This document shows, one piece after another, positions 41,722 to 50,443 of a stretch of DNA of 61,656 bases (positions are counted from its first letter, which is position 1; the number at the start of each line of letters is the position of its first letter). The notes under the pieces were generated by a model, which was not told the origin of the DNA, made no database searches, and worked only from the letters and a program-made list of their open reading frames with translations. Both the position numbers and the translations under genes were made by a program. The stretch is from an uncultured Frankiales bacterium (lineage in GTDB: Bacteria; Actinomycetota; Actinomycetes; Mycobacteriales; SCTD01): contig CAMLIA010000004.1 of the NCBI GenBank assembly GCA_946479905.1, positions 1 through 61,656 of the forward strand, given 5' to 3'.

Positions 41722-42931
41722 GGCCGCGATGCAACCGGGAGGGGTGCGGGAAGCACGTCGCATGAACGAGAAGTCCCGTGATGATGACGAGACCCGTGTT
41801 GCGAGCGAGGAGGAGAACCCCTGGCTCCACGGCTCCGTGCAGCAAGGGGGTGTACTGCAGTGGGTACACCCCTTGGGTAAGGGCGCAGGTGAGCAGGGTC
41901 AGCCACGTCACCCATCGAGCGTGAAGGAACGGATGGGCGGCAGCCACCGTGACGCACGCCAAGAGCCAGACCAGGTATTGCGGGCTCAACGCCTTGTCGA
42001 AGACCAGTGTCGCGGCAGTCAGGGTTGCGCCGGCCACCGTGGGGTCCACGCTGACGGCTCGGTGCGCCAGCCAGTGCCACCTGACGAGGAGGGCCGCGAC
42101 GACCATCAGACCGAGAAGGCTGACCGCAACGCCAACGGCATCGGCCCCAGCGCCGGGGATCTCCCATGAGCTGTGCCGGTAGACCGGATGAGCCGGGGAC
42201 AGCAGGAAAGGCGTGGCGGCGACCGCCTCGACCTGCAGGCCGCGATCGCGCTGCTGCGAGATGGCACTCCAGAACGCGGGAAGCACACCGGTGGCCGCGG
42301 AGATCGCGACCACTGCGACGGCGCACCCCGCGGCAGCGCGAGCCGCCTTGCGCAAGGCGGATCCTGCCGGGAAGAGGCCCAACAGCACGGCAGGCCACAG
42401 CTTGACGGAAGCTGCGAGAGTGATGAGTGCTGCGCTCGCGGCGGGACGGCGTCTCAGCAGTGCCAGACCCGCCGCGGCAAGCACGGCCGCGGCGACGTCG
42501 AAGCGCTCGAGAAAGAGCGGCCCGAGCAGCAGCGGCCCGAGCAGCCACAGCAGAACGGAACGTGACCGAGGGCCCGACGCTCGCAGCACGTAGACGAAGA
42601 AGAGGCCGTCGACAACGACCATCAACGAGGCGAAGACCATGAGGTACCCCCACGGCCCGTGGTCCACCGCGGGAAGCAGGACGAACGGGAGGGCGCCAGG
42701 CGGGTACTCCCAAGGGAAGTCTCGTCCCGGCACCAGGGAGCGGTGCCATGCATCGGAGGCCCAGTCGTAGAAGGTGGCGATGTCCGACAGTGCCGCTCCC
42801 TCGAACGGCGCGCGCATCAACAGGGCAAGCACCGCGCGGCTCACACCCCAGCCGACCATGGCCCACACGGTCGGGAGGCCAGCCCTTGTCACCTGCCGCG
42901 CTACGTCCGGATGCTCGGACGTGAGGGTCAC
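41714..42931 (-). CDS. GT87-like mannosyltransferase-type membrane protein
   Basis: 405-residue membrane protein of the DUF2029/GT87 type. Diagnostic parts are the acidic loop ATFYDWASDAW after helix 1, PWEYPPGALPF (the EYPP motif), a helix with LERFDVAAAVLAAAGL, SVKLWPAVLLGLFP, and FDKALSPQYLVWLLA near the end. GT87 enzymes transfer mannose or arabinose from polyprenyl-phosphate donors outside the membrane. GTG 42931 overlaps the upstream stop by 4 bases; the long open frame before it is a shadow. Confidence 0.86.
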   Translation of the reverse strand: MTLTSEHPDVARQVTRAGLPTVWAMVGWGVSRAVLALLMRAPFEGAALSDIATFYDWASDAWHRSLVPGRDFPWEYPPGALPFVLLPAVDHGPWGYLMVFASLMVVVDGLFFVYVLRASGPRSRSVLLWLLGPLLLGPLFLERFDVAAAVLAAAGLALLRRRPAASAALITLAASVKLWPAVLLGLFPAGSALRKAARAAAGCAVAVVAISAATGVLPAFWSAISQQRDRGLQVEAVAATPFLLSPAHPVYRHSSWEIPGAGADAVGVAVSLLGLMVVAALLVRWHWLAHRAVSVDPTVAGATLTAATLVFDKALSPQYLVWLLACVTVAAAHPFLHARWVTWLTLLTCALTQGVYPLQYTPLLHGAVEPGVLLLARNTGLVIITGLLVHATCFPHPSRLHRGRV

Positions 42932-44376
42932 GACGTGCTCGCGACGAGTAGGGGCGATTGCGGGGGTGCGATCAACTGCCAGGATCCCTCTGTGCGAACG
43001 ACCTGCCAGTGGTCCACCTCGACGAGCAACTGCGACAGCGCCGCCTCCTTCTGGAGCACCGCGGCATCCGGCCGGAGCGCCGACACGTAGGCCTGCCATC
43101 CTGGCCTGCCGTTGACGGCATCGCTGTAGCGCACGAGCTCCTTGTCGCCGTACCGATCGGCGCGTCCGTCCACAGCGACGCGAATGTGCGGCCACGCCTC
43201 CCGGAGGAGGTACCCGCTCACGTTGTAGTCGTCGAGCACGCGGAGGACACCCGGCTGTTCGGCCAGGACGGTGGCGATTCGTCGCGGCTGCGACGTCGAG
43301 AGCGCTGGGGCGGTCGCATAGCTCGTGCTCACGACGAGCAGGCCTACGAATCCGCTGACGGCGAGCAGGCGTCGCGACACCCGGATGGTGGATACGGTCG
43401 ACCAGGTATTGGCCATCGCGGTCGCTGCGACAGGAGCCAACAGGATCGCCACGGGCGCCGCATTGCGATTGGCGGAGAACGCGAAGGCGTCGAGGGTCAA
43501 GACCCACAGCAGCTGTGAGCGGGCGACTGCGGCACCGGACCGGCTCCACGCGACGACGAGGATCGCCGTGAGACCTGCAAAGCCCCAGGCGCCCATGCTG
43601 GTCAGCCGGGTGGGTGCCCACTCGGCGATGTAGCGCTGAGCGGCTGCCGCCACAGTGAACGGGGCGAGCAGCAGGCGCGGCCCCATGGGCGTCAGCGCAG
43701 CTGCTGCGAGTGCCAGCAGTGCCGTCCCCACGAGGTGGCGAGCGCGCTTGCGCCCTTCCTCCTGGCCGTCGAGAAGCGTCCCGAGAGCAAGCAGCAGAAG
43801 GCAGCCAGGAGCGAGGACGAACAGTCCGTGGAAGAGCGCCCATATCCAGGTCAGGGCCACGAACGACCATCGGCGCGGGAGTCTGCCGTCGAAGAGCACG
43901 TCTCGAGACCGGGCTGCGAGCCAGCAGCAGAAGATGAGCGACACCGTCTGCGGGCGCTCCTGGACGAAGCTGGTCAGCGGGAGGGCGACCACGGTGAACG
44001 CCACGGGACCTGACCATCCGGTCCAACCCTGGACCAGCAGCCGATGCAGTGCCAGGAGCAAGATGAGCAGCAGTGCGAGTCGAAGCCCTACCAGTCCCGC
44101 TAGCCCCGCGCCGTTGTAGACCAGCGCGAGGACGGCCTCGGAAAGCCAGGCCGTCGTGTGCCAATGAGCGTCGGGCAGTGTGAACGACCAGGGATCGGGG
44201 TGGGGGAAGCGCATCCCGTCCAGCGTGTACTGGCCGGCCAGGGTGTGCCAGAAGACGTCCGGGTCCCTGAGGGGGCCTCGGACGAGCAGCACGCTTCCCA
44301 GCGCCGAGACGACGACCAGCAGCTGCCAGGCGTCCACCTGGCGCGCAGCGTGCGAGGGCGGCAGCTGTTCAGCCAC
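42928..44376 (-). CDS. Multispanning membrane protein, GT-C-like (paralogue of 40342-41721)
   Basis: 482-residue protein with about ten helices in the first 340 residues. The first outer loop is RDPDVFWHTLAGQYTLDGMRFPHPDPWSFTLPDAHWHTTAWLSE. The C-terminal soluble part has DDYNVSGYLL, VAVDGRADRYGDKELVRYSD and W-VV-TEGSWQLI. The same set of motifs occurs in the gene at 40342-41721, so the two arose by duplication and are now separated by the GT87-like gene. GTG 44376 is the first gene of the six-gene operon. Confidence 0.82.
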   Translation of the reverse strand: MAEQLPPSHAARQVDAWQLLVVVSALGSVLLVRGPLRDPDVFWHTLAGQYTLDGMRFPHPDPWSFTLPDAHWHTTAWLSEAVLALVYNGAGLAGLVGLRLALLLILLLALHRLLVQGWTGWSGPVAFTVVALPLTSFVQERPQTVSLIFCCWLAARSRDVLFDGRLPRRWSFVALTWIWALFHGLFVLAPGCLLLLALGTLLDGQEEGRKRARHLVGTALLALAAAALTPMGPRLLLAPFTVAAAAQRYIAEWAPTRLTSMGAWGFAGLTAILVVAWSRSGAAVARSQLLWVLTLDAFAFSANRNAAPVAILLAPVAATAMANTWSTVSTIRVSRRLLAVSGFVGLLVVSTSYATAPALSTSQPRRIATVLAEQPGVLRVLDDYNVSGYLLREAWPHIRVAVDGRADRYGDKELVRYSDAVNGRPGWQAYVSALRPDAAVLQKEAALSQLLVEVDHWQVVRTEGSWQLIAPPQSPLLVASTS

Positions 44377-44398
44377 CGCCCTCGCCCGAGCTTCTAGG

Positions 44399-44602
44399 TC
44401 AGGAGTTGCAGTTGCCAGAGACCGAGGCGTTCGACGAGATGCTGGAGCAGGTCTTGCCGAAGACGTTCTTCACGATCCCGCCCAGGGCGAAGATGATGAT
44501 GACGATGACGGCAGCGATGGCAGCGACCAGGAGGCCGTACTCGACCGCCGAGGCGCCTTCCTCGCGCTTGTTCTGGAGCGTCTTGCGGATGTAGGTGAGC
44601 AT
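44399..44602 (-). CDS. flp: Flp/Fap-type major pilin
   Basis: 67-residue prepilin. The leader ends in REEG, and the processing motif G-ASAVEYG has the Glu at +5 and Tyr at +6 required for Flp pilins. The hydrophobic stretch ASAVEYGLLVAAIAAVIVIIIFALGGIV follows. The C-terminus TCSSISSNASVSGNCNS carries two Cys 13 residues apart, allowing a disulfide loop. ATG 44602 is preceded by GGAGGATCC. Paralogue of the pilin 40 nt upstream. Confidence 0.93.
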   Translation of the reverse strand: MLTYIRKTLQNKREEGASAVEYGLLVAAIAAVIVIIIFALGGIVKNVFGKTCSSISSNASVSGNCNS

Positions 44603-44642
44603 GAGCCTGGATCCTCCTGTGGGCGGTTTGTGTGTGAGTGGG

Positions 44643-44843
44643 TCAGGAGCACGAGCCGCTGACAGAGGCGTTGCTGCTGATGCTGCTGCAGGTCTGTGAG
44701 AACACGTTCTTGATGATGCCGCCCAAGGCGAAGATGATGACCACGATGACGGCAGCGATCGCCGCGACGAGCAACCCGTACTCGACCGCGGAGGCACCCT
44801 CGTCACCCTTGGTCACGCGCTTCCTCACTCGCATGCTGCTCAT
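44643..44843 (-). CDS. flp: Flp/Fap-type pilin, second copy
   Basis: 66-residue prepilin almost identical in its core to the downstream copy (DEGASAVEYGLLVAAIAAVIVVIIFALGGIIKNVF) and with the same two-Cys end (TCSSISSNASVSGSCS). It differs mainly in the basic leader MSSMRVRKRVTKGD. A tandem duplication with leader divergence is the simplest history. GAGGGGGA lies 9 nt before ATG 44843 and minus-strand TAGCCT further upstream may be the -10 element. Presumably the pilin subunits of the tad machinery encoded at 49511-57464. Confidence 0.92.
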   Translation of the reverse strand: MSSMRVRKRVTKGDEGASAVEYGLLVAAIAAVIVVIIFALGGIIKNVFSQTCSSISSNASVSGSCS

Positions 44844-44918
44844 TTCGACAAGTCCCCCTCGGACGTGATCAAGGCTAGAGATCCATAGGGAACCAGATCA
44901 TCGGCTCTGTGGGTGCGA

Positions 44919-44940
44919 AATCCCGGACATCCGGAGGATT
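44919..44940 (-). terminator. Inverted repeat between the response regulator and pilin genes
   Basis: Plus-strand AATCC, CCGGA-CA-TCCGG, GGATT form a mostly paired hairpin downstream of the regulator stop. It could end that transcript before the pilin promoter or be a binding site for the regulator. Confidence 0.4.
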
Positions 44941-44989
44941 GACAGAAATCGGCCGAGGTGCAACGGCGATGTGGTGAGGTTTGTCTTCC

Positions 44990-45625
44990 TTACGACTCGT
45001 CGGCGCCGGAGACCATCCCGAGGCGCACAGCACTCATGAGCGCCTGGGCCCGGTTGGTGGCGCCAAGCTTCTCGTAGACCCGGGACACGTGGGTCTTCGC
45101 AGTGGACTCACTGACGTACAGCCGCTTGGCCAGAGCGCTGATGGACAACCCCTCGGCCAGCAGCGCGAGGACCTCGCTCTCCCGCGGTGTCAGGACCGGG
45201 CCTGAGGGCTGCGCCTTCCGCAGCATCGCCTGCGCCAGATCCCGTGCGGTGAAGGTGTCGGGGCTGGCGGCAGCGTGCCTGACTGCTGCGACGAGCTGGT
45301 CCGCCGGGGCGTCCTTGTTGAGGAACGCGGAGGCGCCGGCCTCGAGCGCGGCGAACAGCTGGTCGTCGCCCGCATACATCGTGAGGATCACGATCCCCAT
45401 GCGTGTGTGCTTGGCCCGTAGGGACTTCGCCAGGTCAAGACCTGAACCGTCGGGCAGCCGGACGTCGAGCACGACGACATCAGGCTCGAGCTCATCGGTC
45501 AGCCGATCCGCGTCGCTCAGCGTCGAGGCCTCGCCCAGCACGGTGAAGTCGGTCTCGTGCTCGAGCGCCCGGCGGATCCCGTGCCGGATCAGGTCATGGT
45601 CGTCCACGAGCAGGACTGTGGTCAC
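44990..45625 (-). CDS. NarL/FixJ-family response regulator
   Basis: 211-residue regulator. The receiver domain has the acidic pocket DDHD and phospho-acceptor Asp54 (VVVLDVRLPDG), Thr in ILTMYAG and Lys in LNKDAP. The LuxR-type helix-turn-helix is LTPRESEVLALLAEGLSISALAKRLYVSESTAKTHVSRVYEKLGATNRAQA. Its start overlaps the kinase stop by 4 bases. Placed directly upstream of the Flp pilins, it is a good candidate for pilus gene control. Confidence 0.95.
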   Translation of the reverse strand: MTTVLLVDDHDLIRHGIRRALEHETDFTVLGEASTLSDADRLTDELEPDVVVLDVRLPDGSGLDLAKSLRAKHTRMGIVILTMYAGDDQLFAALEAGASAFLNKDAPADQLVAAVRHAAASPDTFTARDLAQAMLRKAQPSGPVLTPRESEVLALLAEGLSISALAKRLYVSESTAKTHVSRVYEKLGATNRAQALMSAVRLGMVSGADES

Positions 45626-47214
45626 GACCGCAGGCTATCCACTGCGCCGACCCGGCAGGTGACCACCGTGCCACCCGTCGAGCGCACGCCGATGTCGAGC
45701 GTGGCCCTCAGGCGCTCCGCACGCTCGCGCATGATCTCGATGCCGAAGCTGCCCTCCCGATGCGCGCCGGGTCCGACGCCGTCGTCCTCGACGACAAGGA
45801 GCGCGAACGGTGGGTCGATGGTGCAGCTGACCCAGAGGTTCTCTGCCTGTGCGTGCTTGCGGGCGTTCGTGACTGCCTCTTGCGCGATGCGCAACAGCTC
45901 TGCCTCCACATCTGCCGGCAAGCGCTCCGGGTGCTCGTTGAGCGACAGGTGCACCGTGAGATGCGAGGCGGCGCCCACAGCGCGGACGTACTCCGCGAGC
46001 GCGGCACTCAGCCCACCGTGGGCGTCGACCTCGGTCCGGAGCTCGAAGATGGAGGTCCGCAGCTCACCGACGAGGCCACCGAGCTGAGTGCGCACGGCAA
46101 GAAGGCTCTCCGCGAGGTCGTCACTGGGCTGGCCGCTGCGTGCCTCCTTCACCAGGCTGTCCAGGACGTAGCCGAAGGCGGCGAGGTCCTGGGCGATGCC
46201 GTCATGGATCTCACGGGCAAGGCGGCGGCGCTCCTCGACCGTGGCGAGCTCGCGCAGCTCGTCGAAGAGCATGGCGCTCTCAAGTCGCAAGGCGGCGTCC
46301 TCGAGCTCGTCCGTGAGCTCGGTCAGCTTCTCGCGCGTCAGTCGCGGGCCACGGGTCTCCAGGCCGACGACCCCTACGGTGCGGTTGGCCACGACCAGCG
46401 GCAGGGCTGTGATGCTGCTCGCTGCGCCACCGCGGTCTCGGATCGCCGGTACCTGTCCGTTCCACGCATCGCTGAAGACGGAGTCCTCGGCGAGGTCGAC
46501 GCGCCAGGCCACCCGAGCGGCGCCGGCCGTCGCGCGCAGCGCCGGCCGCGTACCCGCTGCGCGGGTGTAGATGCCGGCCGCCACCAGGTTCGGCACGCGG
46601 CCCTGGACGTCGCGCAGCGCCTGGTCGGCCAGCGCCGCCGTGTCCAGTCCGACGGGGAGGGTGCGTGTGACCGTCCTCAGCTGGCTCAAGAGCTCGTAGG
46701 CCTCTGTGTAGCTGCGCCGCGGATCGTTCTGAAGCCGGTGGACCCACGAGGCCAGCAGCCCCACGGTCAAGGAGATGCCCACCCACTGCCCTGCCCGGGT
46801 CGCCAGCAGCCCGAGGTCCTGCGTCGAGTCGAGCGTGGGCGCTCCAGCCAGGATCGAGACGGCCGCGACCCCGACGGGCAGGGCCACGCCTTCCACACCC
46901 AAGGCGAGCCCCCCGGCCAGGGCCGGCGCAACCAGGTAGGGCAGCAGCGGATCTGGGTGGGTGCTGCCCAGGAGCACGCCTGTGCCCCACAGCGCGCCCT
47001 CGAGGAGGCTGGCAAGCCGCGCGGCGGCGCTGGAGCCTGGGACGGTCATCGCCGCCAGGCCGACCAGCACGAGCCCGAGGAGCACCATGGTCATCTGGAA
47101 GCGGTTGCCGCCCCCGCTCGACACGAGGAGCAGGCCGCAAAGGAGCGCCGCGGCCGCGCGGGCGAAGGCCGAGGTCGACCGCGTCAGGTGTCGCAGCGGC
47201 TTGTTGACGCGCAC
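45622..47214 (-). CDS. NarL-type sensor histidine kinase with GAF domain
   Basis: 530-residue kinase. Residues 1-160 have about five to six membrane helices with almost no outside domain. A GAF-like region follows at about 180-310 (RDVQGRVPNLVAAGIYTRAAG, SSITALPLVVANRTVGVVGLE). HisKA_3 has His337 in RLAREIHDGIAQDLAAFGY; the ATPase domain has AQEAVTNARKHAQA and EDDGVGPG. The signal is probably sensed in or at the membrane. GTG 47214 has GAGAGG 5 nt upstream. Confidence 0.93.
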   Translation of the reverse strand: MRVNKPLRHLTRSTSAFARAAAALLCGLLLVSSGGGNRFQMTMVLLGLVLVGLAAMTVPGSSAAARLASLLEGALWGTGVLLGSTHPDPLLPYLVAPALAGGLALGVEGVALPVGVAAVSILAGAPTLDSTQDLGLLATRAGQWVGISLTVGLLASWVHRLQNDPRRSYTEAYELLSQLRTVTRTLPVGLDTAALADQALRDVQGRVPNLVAAGIYTRAAGTRPALRATAGAARVAWRVDLAEDSVFSDAWNGQVPAIRDRGGAASSITALPLVVANRTVGVVGLETRGPRLTREKLTELTDELEDAALRLESAMLFDELRELATVEERRRLAREIHDGIAQDLAAFGYVLDSLVKEARSGQPSDDLAESLLAVRTQLGGLVGELRTSIFELRTEVDAHGGLSAALAEYVRAVGAASHLTVHLSLNEHPERLPADVEAELLRIAQEAVTNARKHAQAENLWVSCTIDPPFALLVVEDDGVGPGAHREGSFGIEIMRERAERLRATLDIGVRSTGGTVVTCRVGAVDSLRS

Positions 47215-47291
47215 GGCGGCCTCTCTCTGCTCCTATGACGGACATCGTCGACTGACAGACATGAGTGTGCGCAGTCTGGTACGCATTCGGC

Positions 47292-48284
47292 ATGACCGAG
47301 GATGTCGTGTCTTTGCTGTCGGTGCTCGCGGCCGCAGAGAAGCAGCTGGATGCGGGTCAGTCCGCCGCCCCTCGCACCTGGGCAACGGGCTTCGAGCCGT
47401 TGGACGCCTACCTCGGAGGCGGGATCAGAGCCGGCGAGCTGGTGCTCCTCGGTGGCCCTCAGGGACTCGGCAAGACGACGTTCGCGCTCCAGGTGCTGCG
47501 GCACGTCGTTGCGCACGGTGGTCGTGGTCTGCTGTTCTCGTTCGAGCACGACGACCAGACGCTGCTCGAGCGCTTCTTGGCCATGGGAGCGGCCGAGCAC
47601 GCCGGTCAGGAGGGTCCGCCGTTGCGGATCATCCGGCAGGCGATGCAGCTCGAGGACGGCAGTTCCGACCTCGTCGCGAGACTGTCGGGCACGCCTGGGG
47701 GGTCGGAGTCGCTGGCGGACGTCAGGTCCTGGGGAGATCGCCTGTCCATCCACCGGGCCTCAGGCCGACACACCACGGTGGAGGTCATCCGCAAGCGCGT
47801 GCTGGCGATGTGCAAGGCAGGGGATCCCCCTGTGGTCGTGGTGGACTACCTCCAGAAGGTGGCTGGTGACGAAGGCCAGTCTGAGGAGGAGCGCGTCACG
47901 GCCGTCGTCGAGGGACTCAAGGACCTCAGTCTCGAGGCGGGAGTCCCGGTGTTTGCGGTGGTCGCGGCTGATCGGGAGGGCATCATGGCGGGCAAGCGCC
48001 TGCAGGTGCACAACCTGCGCGGCTCGGCCGCCCTCGCCTACGAAGCCGACGTCGTGCTGCTGCTCAACGACAAGTACGACATCGTCGCTCGACATCACCT
48101 CGTCTACGACACGGGAAACGCCGAGCGGTTCCGCGGGTATGCCGTGCTCAGCATCGAGAAGAACCGCTCCGGCCTCGACAAGGTCGACCTGGAGTTCCAG
48201 AAGCGCTTCGAGCAGGGCCGCTTCGAGCGAGCGGGTCAGCCCGTGCAGGAGCAGCTCGTGGACCCGCGCGTCTTCGTCGACTGA
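47292..48284 (+). CDS. Stand-alone DnaB/KaiC-like RecA-fold ATPase
   Basis: 330-residue protein matching only the C-terminal RecA-fold half of DnaB helicase. Walker A GGPQGLGKTT is at 54-63, the H1a-like segment is FSFEHDDQTLLERFL, Walker B VVVVDYLQ is at 181-188 and the H4-like end is LRGSAALAYEADVVLLL. No primase-binding N-domain is present. ATG 47292 is preferred over GTG 47265, which would give a non-conserved head. It is transcribed towards the tad operon, with 3 nt to the GAF protein end. Job unknown; a regulatory ATPase is more likely than a replicative helicase. Confidence 0.85.
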   Translation: MTEDVVSLLSVLAAAEKQLDAGQSAAPRTWATGFEPLDAYLGGGIRAGELVLLGGPQGLGKTTFALQVLRHVVAHGGRGLLFSFEHDDQTLLERFLAMGAAEHAGQEGPPLRIIRQAMQLEDGSSDLVARLSGTPGGSESLADVRSWGDRLSIHRASGRHTTVEVIRKRVLAMCKAGDPPVVVVDYLQKVAGDEGQSEEERVTAVVEGLKDLSLEAGVPVFAVVAADREGIMAGKRLQVHNLRGSAALAYEADVVLLLNDKYDIVARHHLVYDTGNAERFRGYAVLSIEKNRSGLDKVDLEFQKRFEQGRFERAGQPVQEQLVDPRVFVD

Positions 48285-48287
48285 GGG

Positions 48288-49514
48288 CTATTCGTCGGAG
48301 TCGAGGAAAGCCGTCATCTGGCGGGCCAGTCGCCGAACGTCAACGGCGTCCGCGAGCAGGTGACCACCCTCCTCGCACAGTGCCGTCAATGACCTCAGCT
48401 CGTCCTCGGAGAACTCACTGTCCTCACGGGCGAGCAGCAGGATCGCGCCGACGGGAAGCATGGGTGCTGCGAGCAGGTTGGCCCGGGCGGAGAGCGGCAC
48501 ACCGTAGAGCTCGGACCAGCGGCCCTCACCGCCCGTGAGGATGAGCCCGTGGGCGCTGTCGGCGACTTGCCGGACGAGCCAGTGGTCCGCCTCGATCACC
48601 AGGCGGTGCTCCAGAGGTCGGAGGTCGGAGCCGCCACCAACCCGCCATCGACCGCCGTCGCGAACCAACACGGCCGCTGCGTCGGCAGCGACCACCCGTC
48701 GCGCCTCGCTGCAGGTCACGGCACAGGTGTCTTCGACGCTGGCGAGGTCGTCGACGCATGCCGAGAGAGCGCGCACCAGGCTCACAGCCCGCGGCGGAGG
48801 CGGGGTGACCGCGGTGACCGTCGGTGGAGGGACAGGGGCCGGGCTCTGCGGAGCCACGGGGTTCACGACCTGCGCCGGTTCCGGCCGGGGCTCGTGCGCC
48901 GGCGAGGTCCGCGTCTCGTAGTAGCCGACTGTCGCGGGCATCATGCTCGCAGCCCCGAGCGCAGGATGCGTCGCCGCCTCCGGCCCCGGGTCGGGCTGGA
49001 CCAGCGGCGTGGGCTCCGGCGCCCAGGAGCGGTCGAGCGCGTCTTGTCCCGGTGTCGGCCCTGACAGCGACTCGGACTCGGACTCGGGCTCGGGCTCGGG
49101 CTCGGGCTCGGGGTCAGGGACGGGCGGCGGGGAGGCGACCAGCGCTGGACGTTCCACGTGCGCGAGCGGCGCGCCGTGGGCCAGGGAGTCGAGTGCCTCA
49201 TTCAGACGGTGGAGCGACAGGGGCAGCGGAAGCACCGCGACACCAGGGCGGACCTGTTTGAGCGCGTCTGCCCAGCCAGGGTTCTTGCTTGCCAGAAGCA
49301 GGACCCGTACCTCGTCCAGACTCGAGTACGCGAGGTCTTCCACCAGGAGCTGACTTGCGACCGGGTCGTCGAGGTCCAGCACGACGATCTCGGCAGAGCT
49401 GAACTCGGCCCAGCGCACGTCCGCCTCGTCGTCCACGACGACGACCTCGTGGCCCGCGCTGTTGAGCGCGAACGGCAAGGCGGCGTTGCGCGAGACAACG
49501 GCCAGACGCGTCAT
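48288..49514 (-). CDS. Pseudo-receiver and GAF domain protein of the tad operon
   Basis: 408-residue protein. Residues 1-110 look like a receiver or TadZ-type N-domain (LAVVSRNAALPFAL, VVVDDEADV, VVLDLDDPVASQ). A long Pro/Glu/Ser linker (about 125-240) contains EPEPEPEPESESES runs. A GAF-like domain fills about 245-400 (ACVDDLASVEDTCAVTCSEARRVVAADAAAVLVRDG). ATG overlaps the tadC stop (ATGA), so it is the last gene of the pilus operon. No enzymatic motif; a signal-input or localisation role in pilus assembly is inferred. Confidence 0.8.
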   Translation of the reverse strand: MTRLAVVSRNAALPFALNSAGHEVVVVDDEADVRWAEFSSAEIVVLDLDDPVASQLLVEDLAYSSLDEVRVLLLASKNPGWADALKQVRPGVAVLPLPLSLHRLNEALDSLAHGAPLAHVERPALVASPPPVPDPEPEPEPEPESESESLSGPTPGQDALDRSWAPEPTPLVQPDPGPEAATHPALGAASMMPATVGYYETRTSPAHEPRPEPAQVVNPVAPQSPAPVPPPTVTAVTPPPPRAVSLVRALSACVDDLASVEDTCAVTCSEARRVVAADAAAVLVRDGGRWRVGGGSDLRPLEHRLVIEADHWLVRQVADSAHGLILTGGEGRWSELYGVPLSARANLLAAPMLPVGAILLLAREDSEFSEDELRSLTALCEEGGHLLADAVDVRRLARQMTAFLDSDE

Positions 49515-50443
49515 TTCCCGGAGATGTTCCTGAAGATGCTGATGCCTGCCGGCCCGATCACCACGATGAAGAGCGCAGGCAGGATGCAGAAGATCAGCGG
49601 GAAGAGGATCTTCACAGGCACCTTCTGGGCGAGCTCTTCTGCGCGTTGGGTGCGCTTGATGCGCATCTCCCTTGCCTGCACGCGCAGCACGCTGGCGATG
49701 GGGATGCCGAAGCTGTCGGCCTGGACCATCGCGCTGACGAAGCCGCGAAGCTCGGGGAGGTCGCTGCGCTCGCCGAGGGCGCGCATGGCCTCGGTCCTGC
49801 CCATACCGATCTGCATCTCCTGCAGGACCCGGAAGAACTCCTCCGCGAGAGGCCCGGTCGTGTTGCGGGCGACCTGGCTCAGCGCGGCATCGAACGCGAG
49901 CCCGGCCTCGACGCTGATCGTGAGGAGGTCCAAGGCGTCTGGGAGCTCTCGACGGATCTTCTGAGTGCGGTTGTACGCCGTCTGGTAGAGCACGAGGTTC
50001 GGGGCGACGTAGCCGAGGACGCCGACCAGGATGGTCACGCCTACCAGCGTGAGGAACGACGCGTGCAGCGCCAGGCAGATGAGGAAGGTGAGCAGCGCAC
50101 CTGCGATGAGCCCGAGGATCTTGAAGGCGATGACGCGATCGACGTCCCAGCCTGCGGGGCTGCCGGCGAGGTCCAGCCGCCGCTGCATATCGGCCTCGCG
50201 GCCGGACGACGAGAGGCGTCGGCCGAGAGATGTCAGGCGGGCCAGCCCCGGGGTGACCACGCGCTCTCCGAACGGCACGTCCAGGTCGCGACGCATGTCC
50301 GCCGGTGCGCCACCGATCGCCCGCACGGCGTCCAAGGACCTGCCCACCTGCCGCCTCTCGGCGGTCAGGCCACCGACCGTGGCGAGCGCCAGGAAGAGGC
50401 CGACGAACAGCGCCGCCAACCCCAGTAGCCCTTCGGCTCCCAT
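49511..50443 (-). CDS. tadC: Tad pilus inner-membrane platform protein TadC
   Basis: 310-residue T2SSF-type protein. Two helices near the start and middle and two at the end frame the cytoplasmic T2SSF domain (LPDALDLLTISVEAGLAFDAALSQVARNTTGPLAEEF and LRGFVSAMVQADSFGIPIASVLRVQAREMRIKR). It forms the platform with TadB on which the TadA motor acts. ATG 50443 shares one base with the tadB stop (TGATG). The open frame upstream is a tadB shadow. Confidence 0.94.
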   Translation of the reverse strand: MGAEGLLGLAALFVGLFLALATVGGLTAERRQVGRSLDAVRAIGGAPADMRRDLDVPFGERVVTPGLARLTSLGRRLSSSGREADMQRRLDLAGSPAGWDVDRVIAFKILGLIAGALLTFLICLALHASFLTLVGVTILVGVLGYVAPNLVLYQTAYNRTQKIRRELPDALDLLTISVEAGLAFDAALSQVARNTTGPLAEEFFRVLQEMQIGMGRTEAMRALGERSDLPELRGFVSAMVQADSFGIPIASVLRVQAREMRIKRTQRAEELAQKVPVKILFPLIFCILPALFIVVIGPAGISIFRNISGK

